A stretch of 64,000 nucleotides of DNA from Branchiostoma floridae (lineage: Eukaryota > Chordata > Leptocardii > Amphioxiformes > Branchiostomatidae). A model generated the notes under the pieces. The model was not told the DNA's origin. It did no database searches and saw nothing but the letters and a program-made list of their open reading frames with translations. Location of the stretch: positions 12,407,525 through 12,471,524 of the forward strand of contig NC_049996.1 in NCBI RefSeq assembly GCF_000003815.2, written 5' to 3'. This document shows, piece by piece, positions 46,164 through 58,100 of this stretch (position 1 is its first letter; each line of letters begins with the position of its first letter). Made by a program: the position numbers and the translations under genes.

Positions 46164-49100
46164 TTAAGCGACTTCCTGCATTGGCCGCATGTTTTCGTCA
46201 GGACTGCCCGTCTTGCGTAGGTTCCCGCGGAAATCGTGCTGTACCACAGCGTTGCTCTCCTCCGCCGGGTGCGGTGTGAGCGGGATGCCGGTTTTCCGTA
46301 GCTTCCCGCGAAAGTCGAAGATGACTGGCTCGGAAGTCCCGTTCTGTTTGGCCACTGCTTGCTGTACTTTTCTCAGAACTGGCTTATTCCTGAAGAAATG
46401 AATGAAAATGCTTTTTACAATAATTACAATTGCATTAATTGTAGAAAGTCGTTCCAAACCAAAGATGTCGTACAGTATACAATCATATAAATGCTCAGAA
46501 AGTCATACGCTCTCTGACATAAGTCCTACTGAGTACCACGGAAAAACACAAATAAGTCAATTTACCATTAACCATTGCTAGCCTGTTTGAATCTCGCTTA
46601 CAGCAGCCCGCCCAACATCAGTCCTCCTGAATTTACCGTTTAGCATTGACAAGATCCCACTAGGCAGACCAGATGTTTTTTGGAAGCCATAATGAACATG
46701 AGAAATAGTACTTACGCTGCTGCCTGTGCAATCTGCTGCTGCAAGGGGTTGGGTACAGGTACAGGTACAGGTACAGGTGCTGAGGGAGGTGATGAGGGTG
46801 GGAGTGTGTTGGGGGGAGATCTGTTTGTGATACTGGTCCTGTAAAAAATATCACAACATTACATTGACTTTTACCATTCACTGTAGAATGATGCTTTGGC
46901 CTTAAATGCTCATACCTGACTGAGGTGAAGCATTATGATTTTTCAAGTAGCTATTGGTGGTGATGTAACAGTGTGTTCAAGCACCGCCAACCGACCATGC
47001 CAAATGGCTTTGAGCCTTATGGCATAATCGGTTGCGTGCTGGGTTTGTGGTCTAGTGGTCCGGGATCGTCGCATGTTTGAATCCTGGGAGTCAAGATATT
47101 GTTTCTGTCTGTTATCACAGAGAGAGTGCAATGCACTTGGCTTTGCTATGACTCATGTTTTCAGCCAAATACACTCGGTCACCGTTACTCTTCTTGACAA
47201 GTGTATTGGGTTCTTTTACGTGCATAGGTTTAAATCTTGATTCTGAAATGACAAATGCAATCCCTTACAACATGTCTGGGGCTGAACCTAGGACTAACCC
47301 ACACCCACAGATCTGTGGAATTTGATAACAAACAGAAAGAAAGAAAGAAACCTACTTCTGCTGGTGGTTGGGGATGGGTAGCGGTTGGTCGGGTTGTTTC
47401 ATGATGATGAGCTGTTTCACCACGATAGGTTTGCGCTCCTCCGAGCAGACGTTGTTCTTCAGGTTGTGATAGTACTCGTCATCCGCTGGGCTCACCACTT
47501 GTTTCATTTGTCTGAAAGCAGTGACACAAAAATGGTCAAACCTGTACAAGTGACCAACTCTACACAAGGAGCTAGTCAGGGTGACCACTAGTACTTTTTT
47601 TTGTGGCCAGGGTGTCAGTCATCCTAGCTAGCTAACTTGGGCTTCCATGCTCTCCTCTTACGAACATTAGTGGACATTATGGGAGCAGCGGGAGCAGTGG
47701 GTAACTAGGATGACACTCAGGCTACACTTTGTGGTCCCATAGATGATTTTCTCACACAAGCATCAAGTACTGAGTATCCTGTCTATAGCGACCACCTGTA
47801 AGCCTTTATATAGAGTTTAAAAGCCAAGTCCTCTAACCTTCCTCAAGTTGAAATGATCCAAAGTCATGATATCTGAACGGAAGCAATGCATCAAATTACA
47901 TGACACAACATAGGCTTTGAGTCATTTTATCAAAGGACTGTCCGAAAGCACACAAAAAATAAAATCTGTATACTGTAAATTGCCTTCACAGGCGAACTTT
48001 CATTCCATGTTAAGTCTTATTCTTTAACATGAGAAGCCTACCCTGTTTTGGACATCTTCCTCCTGTAGTTGTGTCCATCCTTCTCGGAGGTGACGTTTTC
48101 GTAGTACGCCACGTCCTGCAGCGACCAGGGAGACTTCACCGCCGCCCCGCCGCGCTTTACATGTCGGCTACGCTCCGAGGGAAGACGTTCTATCAAGAAA
48201 AAAAAAAAAAGTAAACATTTGTCACCAAGAACCAGATATACAGTATACTAAGGGTAGTTTGATAGCCTTTTTAAGGCCGTAGTGGCAGGAGGTTGTTATC
48301 CACTATGTCTAGGGTACAGTATTAGAAGGCAGAGCCCATCCCTCTCCTTCCACCACCTTTTACCTCCCCAACTGAAGCCAGGTATTCATTTTACACCTGG
48401 GCAGAGTGAGGCAATTTGTATCAAGTGCCTTTCCAAGGAAACAACCTCTATCTTGCATTGAGAATTCAAATAACCAAACTGTAAGGTATAACTGTTACCA
48501 TGAAAATCTGCTTACCAGAAAGATCAGACTCTGTCCTGAGTCGTTGCTCCGTGATGTCGTCCTGGAACACTGAGAAGTTTAACCGCTGCTGGTGAGCCAT
48601 GACTTGCTGTCCGTACTCTTCAACCTGTTGCATGAAGTAGATCCTCTGTATGTCCTTGCGGCCGTTCTGCTGTAAGAGTTGTTGGTACTGTCGTTTGGAC
48701 AGCCACATGCGCACAGTCTTCTGCATTATCAGTACAGCGCTCTCTCTCCTGTACCACACAAATACAACATGTCAGGTACATGTAAGTTATAATCAGGGCT
48801 GTCTACTGTACCTGTTCCTCTGACCAGGGATGGAATTTGGTTTGTTGGGACAAAACTTCACTCCATCCCTTGAAAAAATTCTCAATGACATAAATTGATG
48901 AAAATAGATTTTGAAAATGAATTTGAAGCTGGAAACTACAGATTAAACACTAAATCAAGAAAATGGGCTCCAAAATAATGAGAGGGACAGAAAAAACTTC
49001 AAGCTGCAGACAGCCCTAATTATAACTTGTCGTCAGAGTTTTTAACTGAAATTTCAGATAGAACACATGAGTTGATGAGCATTGGGTAGTACTAGTAAGT

Positions 49101-52100
49101 TGCAAAGACGGGGGCACCATATACTTTCTGCAACATATGATGCACTGCTCAAAAAGTCACATGTTCTATCTGCAAACATAACATCACCGCAGCAGTGGCT
49201 GGCTCAACCCTTAACAAAGACTGGAGTCTAACATTTATGCAAGTCCAATTTTTGCATTGAAAAAAATTGGACTTACATATGTAAGACTTGCACATTTAAG
49301 TCCAATTTTTGTGTTGAAAATAACAATCTGCTGTACAACCCTTCACAATAGTTACCTGACCATAATCTTCTTCCACACTGACTCAGCCCTCTGCCTCTGT
49401 AGCTGTTTCCTGGCCAGGAATCCCCGTATGTTAGACTGCAGGACCACGGCCGAGCTTTTCCTCTGGGTTACTTCTGACTTGTACCTTCTCCTGGCTGTGT
49501 AGCCTCTGTACGCTGAATTGATACACAATTCTCACAGTCAGGTTAAAAGGTAAAGATAATTGTAGTCCCATGGCCTTTGCAGTTGGTTGTTCACCAAAAT
49601 GTCTAGTTTAGGGCACAGTATTGGAAGGCAGAGCCCATCCCTCTCCTTCCACCACCTTTTTCCTCCCTATTAAACCAAACTCAGGTACCCATTACACCTG
49701 GGTGGAGTAAGGAAAGTCGTGTCGAGCACCTTTCCAAAGGACATAAGCCTTATGGAAATGCCAGGAATTAAAACTATTACCGTTAAAGTCGTGTCCACTA
49801 GCCTCAGACATTTCATGCCACTAAATGCCTACTTACAGTAGAGTGGAACTTGTTATCACCAAGCACAGTAGGTGCATCTTCTCTGGATAGTTTTAAAGAA
49901 CGCTTGCAGATAGATGTGCAAAAGTTAGGTGTGACGGATCGTTCAGTGTAATATAACCAGCTGCTGCCGCACCGCGTGCCTGCAAAGCTGGTGTGTTACG
50001 CCTAAGGGCGGTTATACCGGCTATATAGATACAGATACAGATACAGTCTCGAAGATAATATTATAGTGAAACTGTAATAATGACCAAGCATACCTTTCTG
50101 TATAGTGACTGCTGCTGTCTGCCTCCGTCTCACTGCAGTCTGATATTTCTTTCTCACCAGCCAACCACGGACAACTGGAACAACAACAAAAATGTCTTGT
50201 CAAAAAAAAAAAAGAAATGTCAAAACTGCCCAAGAAGACCACTTAGGGGTGCTGATATTGATAAAATCTGATGTATATAGACAGGTGGTCACTATACTAT
50301 TCTATAGACAGGATTCTTAATGTTTGTGTCAACAGGAAAAGTCATCTTAGGATCACCAAAATATAGTTACATTGGACTAGCCTCCGTAGCAATGAATCAG
50401 CAACGGCTGGAAATCAGCGACCCAGTACAAAAAGAAATGGCCAGCAAAACTGTACTATGAGCAAAAAAAAGGCCCCAGAGAGTCTGCTGCGGAGGCTAAC
50501 ATTGGGCAGTTGTTCTTTATGCAGAGGTGGTCAATAGTAGAGATTTGACTACAAAAAATATTGAAAGTGACAAAAGCAGTTCATTCATTCTTGATGAAGA
50601 ATGAAGTTGCACAGTCAAAAAATCTTATTCTAAGTGTACTTCTTAAATGTTGGATTGAATGTTTAATTCACAAACAAACGAACAACCTCCTATTTCGAGA
50701 GAGTGTAGAAGCTCACCTCTCTGTAACAGAAGCACACTGCTGTGTCTCTGTTGGCGGAACCTCCTGTACCTGCGCATGTGGAGCCACCTGCGCACCTGCG
50801 CCTGCACCAGCACGATGCGGTGGTGCACCTGCTCCACCTGTCGGGTCAGCTGTTCCACATGGTAGTACTTCAGAAACACCTGCAAGGAAAGAAAAATGTT
50901 GTAAGTGTTATAAGTGCTTTCTCTGTACTATACTTGCATGGCTATTCTTATACTTTTATGTAATTTTCAGATCTACTTATCCATTCCTAATACATATATT
51001 ATAGTTCAGAAATCCTTTTGTTGTATAGGATGGTGCTTGTAACTGTTACAATGTTTCTACTTCTATAGCGCTTGGACCATACAGATGTAAAGCTACAAGC
51101 AGGGGGCTAGACCATTGAGGAATATTCTAGTAGTTCACATTTAAGATTAAAAGCATACACATGTAACAAAATGATTTTCTTAGTTTTGACAACTTCACAC
51201 AACTATCCAAAATTTGCACACCACTAATTTGCATAAATGGGAAGTTTCACACACATAACCAGTGAGATGTCAGTACCTTAGTCTTGCCAAGTCTCCAATT
51301 CTCCATTCTACAGTTCTGTAGGATCTGTTGACAGGTCTGCTTGCTGGGGGGAACCTCCTTCCCAGGGCTGTATGCCACCATTGCATACCTGTGAAAGAAA
51401 ACAACAACAACACTTAACATGCAATTGCAATACTGTGTATGGTTAATAGGGGGCACTGCTGTACTGCTGGCTGTGGAAGGGAGCTCAGCAAGTTGTGAGT
51501 ATAATATCCAACTTTCAGCCTCCGCTGAATGGCCATTTGTGATGTATCTTACTACATACAGTACTTTCCATGATTAATAGAGGTTTGAAATGATTGTTAG
51601 CTGGTCCGAACCTTCTGACAAAGTCCTGGAAGGCGATCCGATGTGAGTACCCCTCCCTGCGTATCCGTGTGGTCTCCAGTACTCCCGTGTACCTCAGCTG
51701 TATCAAGACCTTCTCAATATCAAACTGTCCCGGAATCTTGTCATTGTTGGGCTTGATACACCTGTGGAAAAAGAACACAAAATCAGAATCAAACATTTCT
51801 TCAGCATATGTGTCCTGTAATGCTATATTGTATGTACTGTAAGTTTTGAGATGTTTGTGACGGTTTTAATATTGTGGCAGTGACATGGACACTGTTTGTG
51901 TTTGTAATGTATGACTACTTTCCTACATAATTGTTTCAACCAAGAATTTAGAGTACTGTGGAAACCTCCTTTCTCTTTCTATTGAGAGAAAAAAAAGAAG
52001 TCCCTACAAAAATAGATGAGCTTACAGTAGTCTGATAATTGTACTGGTGAAATTACGTAATAATTCATGAAAGTTGTCATCAAAATTCCTGCATGCAATC

Positions 52101-55100
52101 CGCACTAATAGATGTACTCTGATTTCCAATACAAATTATCAAAATTTCCTTGACAGATAAAGCATTTATCCTATGCCTGGTGCACTTAGACTAAATCTAC
52201 CTACCTGACAAACATGGGCATTCCTGTCTCCATCTTCTGTAGCAAGTCCATCAGGGAGTACTGTAAATTAAAGGGAGGAGAGATCATCAGTAAATAAAAA
52301 CAAAAATAAAAAAAGACTCTGAAACATCTCTGAATCCAGCTGTCAGCAAATCAATTCTTTTTGTAAATCTGATACAAACAGGGGAACTATTCTTCCCTAG
52401 TAAGATTATTCGTAGAAATTATAGTCATACGTTAAGTGTTTAGTTTAAGCTATCCCTTACCCTGAAGTAGAGAGCTACAGTCTGCTGTGTCCGTCCTACA
52501 CTGTCCTCTGGGCTCAACAGTTCTGTGGTGTTGTTCTGGGAAAGGACAAGGATATTAACTTGAAATGACAACTCCACTACAAGAACTCTTGAAGTCTTTT
52601 TTTATTTATTTATGCACATGATGAAGTCAATCTGCTCCTTACCTTGCTACCAGAAGAGTTGATAGGCCTGATCCTGACATGACTGACTCGGGGCTGACTG
52701 GTGGTACCATTGCTCCCCCTAGTGTTAGCCAGGTTACCTGCAGCAAAGGACATTTTCAGACCATCAAACATTTTACATACATACTGCAAACTACATCTTT
52801 AATATGTGACATTACAGAATGAATAACTCATCACATAAGACAAAGAAAATATAGTAACAATTCAAAGGGAATTCAAAGACTAGTAAAATCTCCCTACAAG
52901 TTGTAATTGAATGGCTTTTACATTGTGAGGATCAAAATTATCCCCAAATCATGTTTATCAATTTTACAGTACCATGTATGAATATGGTCACTTTATGTGA
53001 AGATTATCACAATATCAGAACACACACCTGTCTTAGTGAGTGGGTTGAGGAAGAGCGAGCGGATGAGTTTCCTCTCCGACTGTCGGAGCAGAAGGACGAC
53101 ATCGGGCGCCAGGTAGTCACGATTCTTCTCTAGGAAGTCCTTCGCATCGTACACAACCTGAAGAAATCACACACATCAGACTATTGTGTTTACTGGAACC
53201 TTATTAAGTTAGGATATGGATCCTTAGAAAAAATGATTTTCATTGTAAGGATGCTTCTTGTACAAAAATTAGACTTTATCATTGATAGTTATAACCAAAT
53301 ATGGTAAAAAAAAGTAAATGTAGTCTCATAGTAATTTTTTAGGTCCGCGGGTTGTTACCCACTGTATCTGTATGTGTGTATGTGTAGAAAGTAGAGTCCA
53401 CCCCTCTCCTTCCACTGCCTTTTACCTCCCAATCAAAGTCAGGTACCTGTTTTTACACATAGAAAGTCGTGTTGAGTGGCTATCCGAAGGACACAGCTTC
53501 TAGCCAGGAATAGAAATAGCAGTAATAAAACCTATTACCTTTCAATCTTGATTATGCTGGTTTAACCACTTGACCATTGATTTCAAAAAGCTAAAGATGA
53601 TCTTGAAGTGAAACAGTTCAGAGTTGGTGAAAACTGACCTTCCCTGCATAGTGCTGCACCCCAAACACCAGCCCAGACCCTTTAGGTGTCCAGTGGTACT
53701 GGCTACTGATGTGCTTGTTGAACTTTTCTGGTGACAAAGAAAAGAAAAACATTCAAACAACCTTTTACCCTTAGGGATTCTGATTTCCTACTATACAGCA
53801 TGAGGTATAAACTAAATAAAAGAAGTATAACATAAAATCAGATAGAAAATAATTGTCAACTCAGAAGGAAAATTCAAAAATACTTACCAACCAGTGATTG
53901 GTCGGATGCTTGTGGAAAGCGTGACTCCTCGTCCAATAGCGCGAGCATGCCAAGCGGCTTCCCCAGGAACATGTTCAGGAGCGGACGGTTGTCCTCGTAC
54001 GTCACAGCACTCGCCTCAATCCCCTCCTGTTTGTACTCAGCCTGGGGAGAAATGTGAATTATCTCAAACTTTGGTAAAATATTCAGAGCTTTTGTAAATA
54101 GTTGATTTTAATCCATAATCTATACATTATTGTGAACTTCTCACTTATTCTGTCTATGCATTTCCTGCCTGTGCAACTTTGGCCCTGGGCTGAGCCAACT
54201 TCCAATCTTCCCAGTCTCCAGTTACACTATATTCCCCTCACATCACTCTACAATCTTCAAATAGCTGCAGACACATGCCAAGACAAACACATGGACTGAA
54301 CTCAATGCCTCTGTTTTTAACAGTGTAAAAACACACCTTGATTTAAACAGTGTCCATACTTAACTGTCGACTTGTATTCACCAAACAGCTGTGCAAACTG
54401 TCAAACATCCACTTCAGAATTTGTGAATGTTGTGACTTACTGTAAATCTTGAAGTAGTTGCTGTGGTTTTACATTTGTGGCCTTCATCGTGACATCTCTT
54501 CCAGTGAAAATAAATGAATTTACATTACTGATTACTGATTTTATGCATTGTTGAGATCACATTTAGAGATTTCATCCTCATCATCATCCTTTATTGATTT
54601 CAACATAGCAGACATAATACCAGCCTGAATAGCGTTGAAATTTACAACATAAAAACATAAAAACCGTATATATACAATAAGAAACAATATACTAAAGTAG
54701 TAAACAACATCTCCGACGTTAAGTAGCCATTGTTACTGCCTACATGTCTACAGTCTTGTTGTACAGCTTGATAGCTGTGTGCAGGAAAGAGTTCTGAAGT
54801 CTTCTGAAGTCTTTTCTGAATCCTATTTCTGTTGTACTTTTCACTTGCAGTTAACAGTTCCAAATGGCAGTGCAGCAATGCTCTCTATTGATCCTAATTG
54901 GTACTGCACATAATATAAAGAGACACTATCACCCACCTGCTCCCAGGCAAAAATGTGCTGGTTGAAGTAGTACTGTAGCTGCTCGTTGGCAATGTTGATG
55001 CACAGTTGCTCAAATGAATTCTTTTTGAAGTTCTCAAAACCAAAGATGTCCAAAATGCCAATTACGCAAGTCTCCTCCCTGGAATAGTGCAAAACAACAG

Positions 55101-58100
55101 AAAAGTTGTTTTCTAACCAAGGTAGCAAACACGTTTACAAATTGTCTGCATTATATTTCAATAAATTCATAAGCATTCTCTTAAACTAGGAGACCAATAG
55201 TCAGAAGTTGTCACCATAGATATTTTGCTAAAATATTGAAATAACAAGAAAAATAAAAAAATAGACACAGCGAAAACAAAACCTCCATACACAGAGAGAT
55301 AACAAAACCACAAATTTAGACAAATAACTACACTGTATACATTCATACTCTTACCCATTATCCTTGTTAGGTTTCAACAGTGTGTTGATCTTGTTAACGA
55401 TCCAGTCAAAGAGTCGTCCGTACAGAGCCTTGGACATGGCGTCTCTCACGTCCTTCGCCTCATCCACGGTGTTGTACCGGACGATGGTCTCCCCGCGAGC
55501 CACCACGCTGTGCGTCGTCAGCGCCTCGCAGAGTTCATCAGGGTTCACCGCGAGAAGAGTGGAAGCTAAAAGTGTGGGGATAACAGAGAACTGTTCAGTT
55601 TTTCCAATAAACGGGGAAAATTCAAGCTCGTCTTGTTTTCATATCCATTGTGTATAGTCCTTATATCGGCTTCAATGTAACACACCAGCTTTGCAGGCAA
55701 ACGGAAGCAGCCGGTTATATCTCACAAGACTCCTTTACATATCTAACTCTTGGACTGTACAAAATCAGTGTAAATGCGGACTACTTCCTTGTAGCATGCA
55801 CAGTGTTTGTAGTACATTTCAATTACAGGTCACTACTAGTATTACAGTAACAGTTCCAAATAGCAATGCAGAAGCACCCTCTACTGATCTAAAGTAGTAC
55901 TGCACACCCTTGTCCAGTGTTTGTGGTTGACAACAGCTCTGTTGGCTGTTGTGTGCTTGCAGTCAGTGGGACTCTCTACACTTAAAACCTCCCAAACACA
56001 TGCTTCACTTCTACCGACCACATGTCACACACATCATCGTCGGCACCGACAGACTGCCTTAAGCAAGTAAGCAGTGGGACTAACGGTTGATAAAAAATAA
56101 AGAATTAAAACAAAACTTTTAGGCCATCTTGTCTTTTGATAGTATGTTATACATTCAAGATACAAAGTAATGTTGACAACACTACTCACCCTTGTTGAGT
56201 GTTTGTAGGTTGACCACGTAGCTGTTAGCTGTTGTGTGCTCGTAGTCAGCGTTAGCAAACTCTATATTCCCAACATGTAGAATTCCTGCCAAGATGCTGT
56301 ACACTGAGTGGATCTCCTGTTAAATGGAGAATATCAAAGGCTCAAGTCACTCAACCTTTAAAAATCATGATCAAAGAAAAATCAGCTTTACTGCTATTAT
56401 GTATGTGATATGGGCCAAGGGCCTGAAATAAAGTTGAAAAAAAAAATATATATGTACATGAACACAGAAATTGAAAACGTTGTATACAAAGTCAAAATGA
56501 TTCACATTTACCCTAGATTTTATACAGTTCTAGATCTGTCACAAATATACAATTTTCCCTTCAATAGAAGAGGTATTATCTACTAGTATATACCATTTGA
56601 TAATTACAACCAAGAGCATACCTCTCCATTGAATCCAATGGTTTCTAGACATTCATGGATGGCATCAAAACGTTCCCTGTTGTTTGGGTCCTGTGCAATG
56701 GCTGCCATACTGCCTACATCATTGGACAGGTACCTGTGAAAATAATTGAAATGCATTTAAGCTTTCTACTACACACCTGTCCTTGGTGCTGAACAACATC
56801 TACAGATATGCAAACACATCTGTCCTTGGTACTGAACACCATTTACATTTAGGAAAATATTCCTGTCCTTCCTACTGAACACCATCTACATAAATTCAAA
56901 CATACCTGTCCTTGGTGCTGAACACCATCTACATACATTCAAACACACCAGTCCTTGATGCTGAACACCATCTACATACTTCAAACATACTAGTCCTTGA
57001 TGCTGAACACCATCTAAACAAACATTCCTGTCCTTGGTGCTGAACACCATCTACATACAGACACATCAACTCTACTCTCTCCCTGCCATACCTGTATGTA
57101 TTTGTTGGCTCTAACAGGTAACCGTCCTTTCTGGCCAGTCCAGCAAAGATGTAGTAGAAAATATGGAAGTTGCTCTCTCCCCTGTATAAAACAATAAACA
57201 GCACAATTAGTAAACATTTTTCTAGTATACTCACAATGACTTTTGTGACAACAATCCATATTTAGCCATATTAAAGTACATGGCTATCCCCTTGATTCAA
57301 ATTGAACTGTACACCCCTGTAAATAAATGGTGCAGCCTGAAAATTCATCACTTGAAAATTAGTTTTCTGCAAAACCAATGTGACTATTTAAAACACCTAA
57401 GATCAGGTAACGTATTTGTAATGTTAATTTTCAAAGACAAAATTAAACCTCTCAAATTACTAGTATTTCAACACAAACTTTGAATGAACTGACATTACTT
57501 CTACCTCATTTCAGTTCTGTCTTTACTGTTGAATTCCATTCTTGTGTTTTTCAAGGACATCCAAGCCAAGGAAAGAAAGTACAGCAAGGGAGGAAAATAC
57601 AGCAAGGGAGGAAATTACAGCAAGGGGGAAAATAGAGCATAAGAGGAAAATACAACAAGGGAGGAAATTAGAGGAAGGTAGGAAATTAGAGGAAGGTAGG
57701 AAATTAGAGGAAGGTAGGAAAACAAAGCAAGGGAGGAAAATACAGCAAGGGAGGAAAATACAGCAAGGGAGGAAATTACAGCAAGGGGGAAAATAGAGCA
57801 AGGGAGGAAAATACAGCAAGGGAGGAAAATACAGCAAGGGAGGAAAGTACAGCAAGGGAGGAAATTACAGCAAGGGAGGAAAATACAGCAAGGGAGGAAA
57901 TTACAGCAAGGGAGGAAAATACAGCAAGGGAGGAAAATACAGCAAGGGAGGAAAGTACAGCAAGGGAGGAAATTACAGCAAGGGAGGAAAATACAACAAG
58001 GGAGGAAAATACAGCAAGGGAGGAAAGTACAGCAAGGGAGGAAATTACAGCAAGGGAGGAAAATACAGCAAGGGAGGAAAGTACAGCAAGGGAGGAAATT

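Larger units (their letters stand above)
46164..48189 (-). other. Myosin III tail with two C-terminal DFRxxL motifs
   Basis: The last four exons encode the tail. The final exon holds [13 protein letters not shown] and [13 protein letters not shown] about 30 residues apart, both fitting the F-actin-binding DFRxxL motif known from myosin light-chain kinase. The exon before it is proline-rich with a [11 protein letters not shown] run encoded by a GTACCT repeat. Vertebrate class III tails also carry an actin-binding tail domain, so this is probably its counterpart. Confidence 0.7.
48516..50879 (-). other. Myosin III neck: five consecutive IQ motifs
   Basis: Four exons encode IQ-type repeats: [64 protein letters not shown] and [18 protein letters not shown] motifs bind calmodulin-type light chains. 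From memory, vertebrate MYO3A and MYO3B have fewer (two or three). Confidence 0.85.

Noticed and set aside
46990-47095. Possible tRNA gene on the plus strand
   Set aside because: B-box present but no closed cloverleaf; it is the head of a SINE.
50561-51004. 147-codon plus-strand frame rich in Cys, Ala and Pro
   Set aside because: Antisense shadow of the myosin III exon encoding the first IQ motif (50879-50717).
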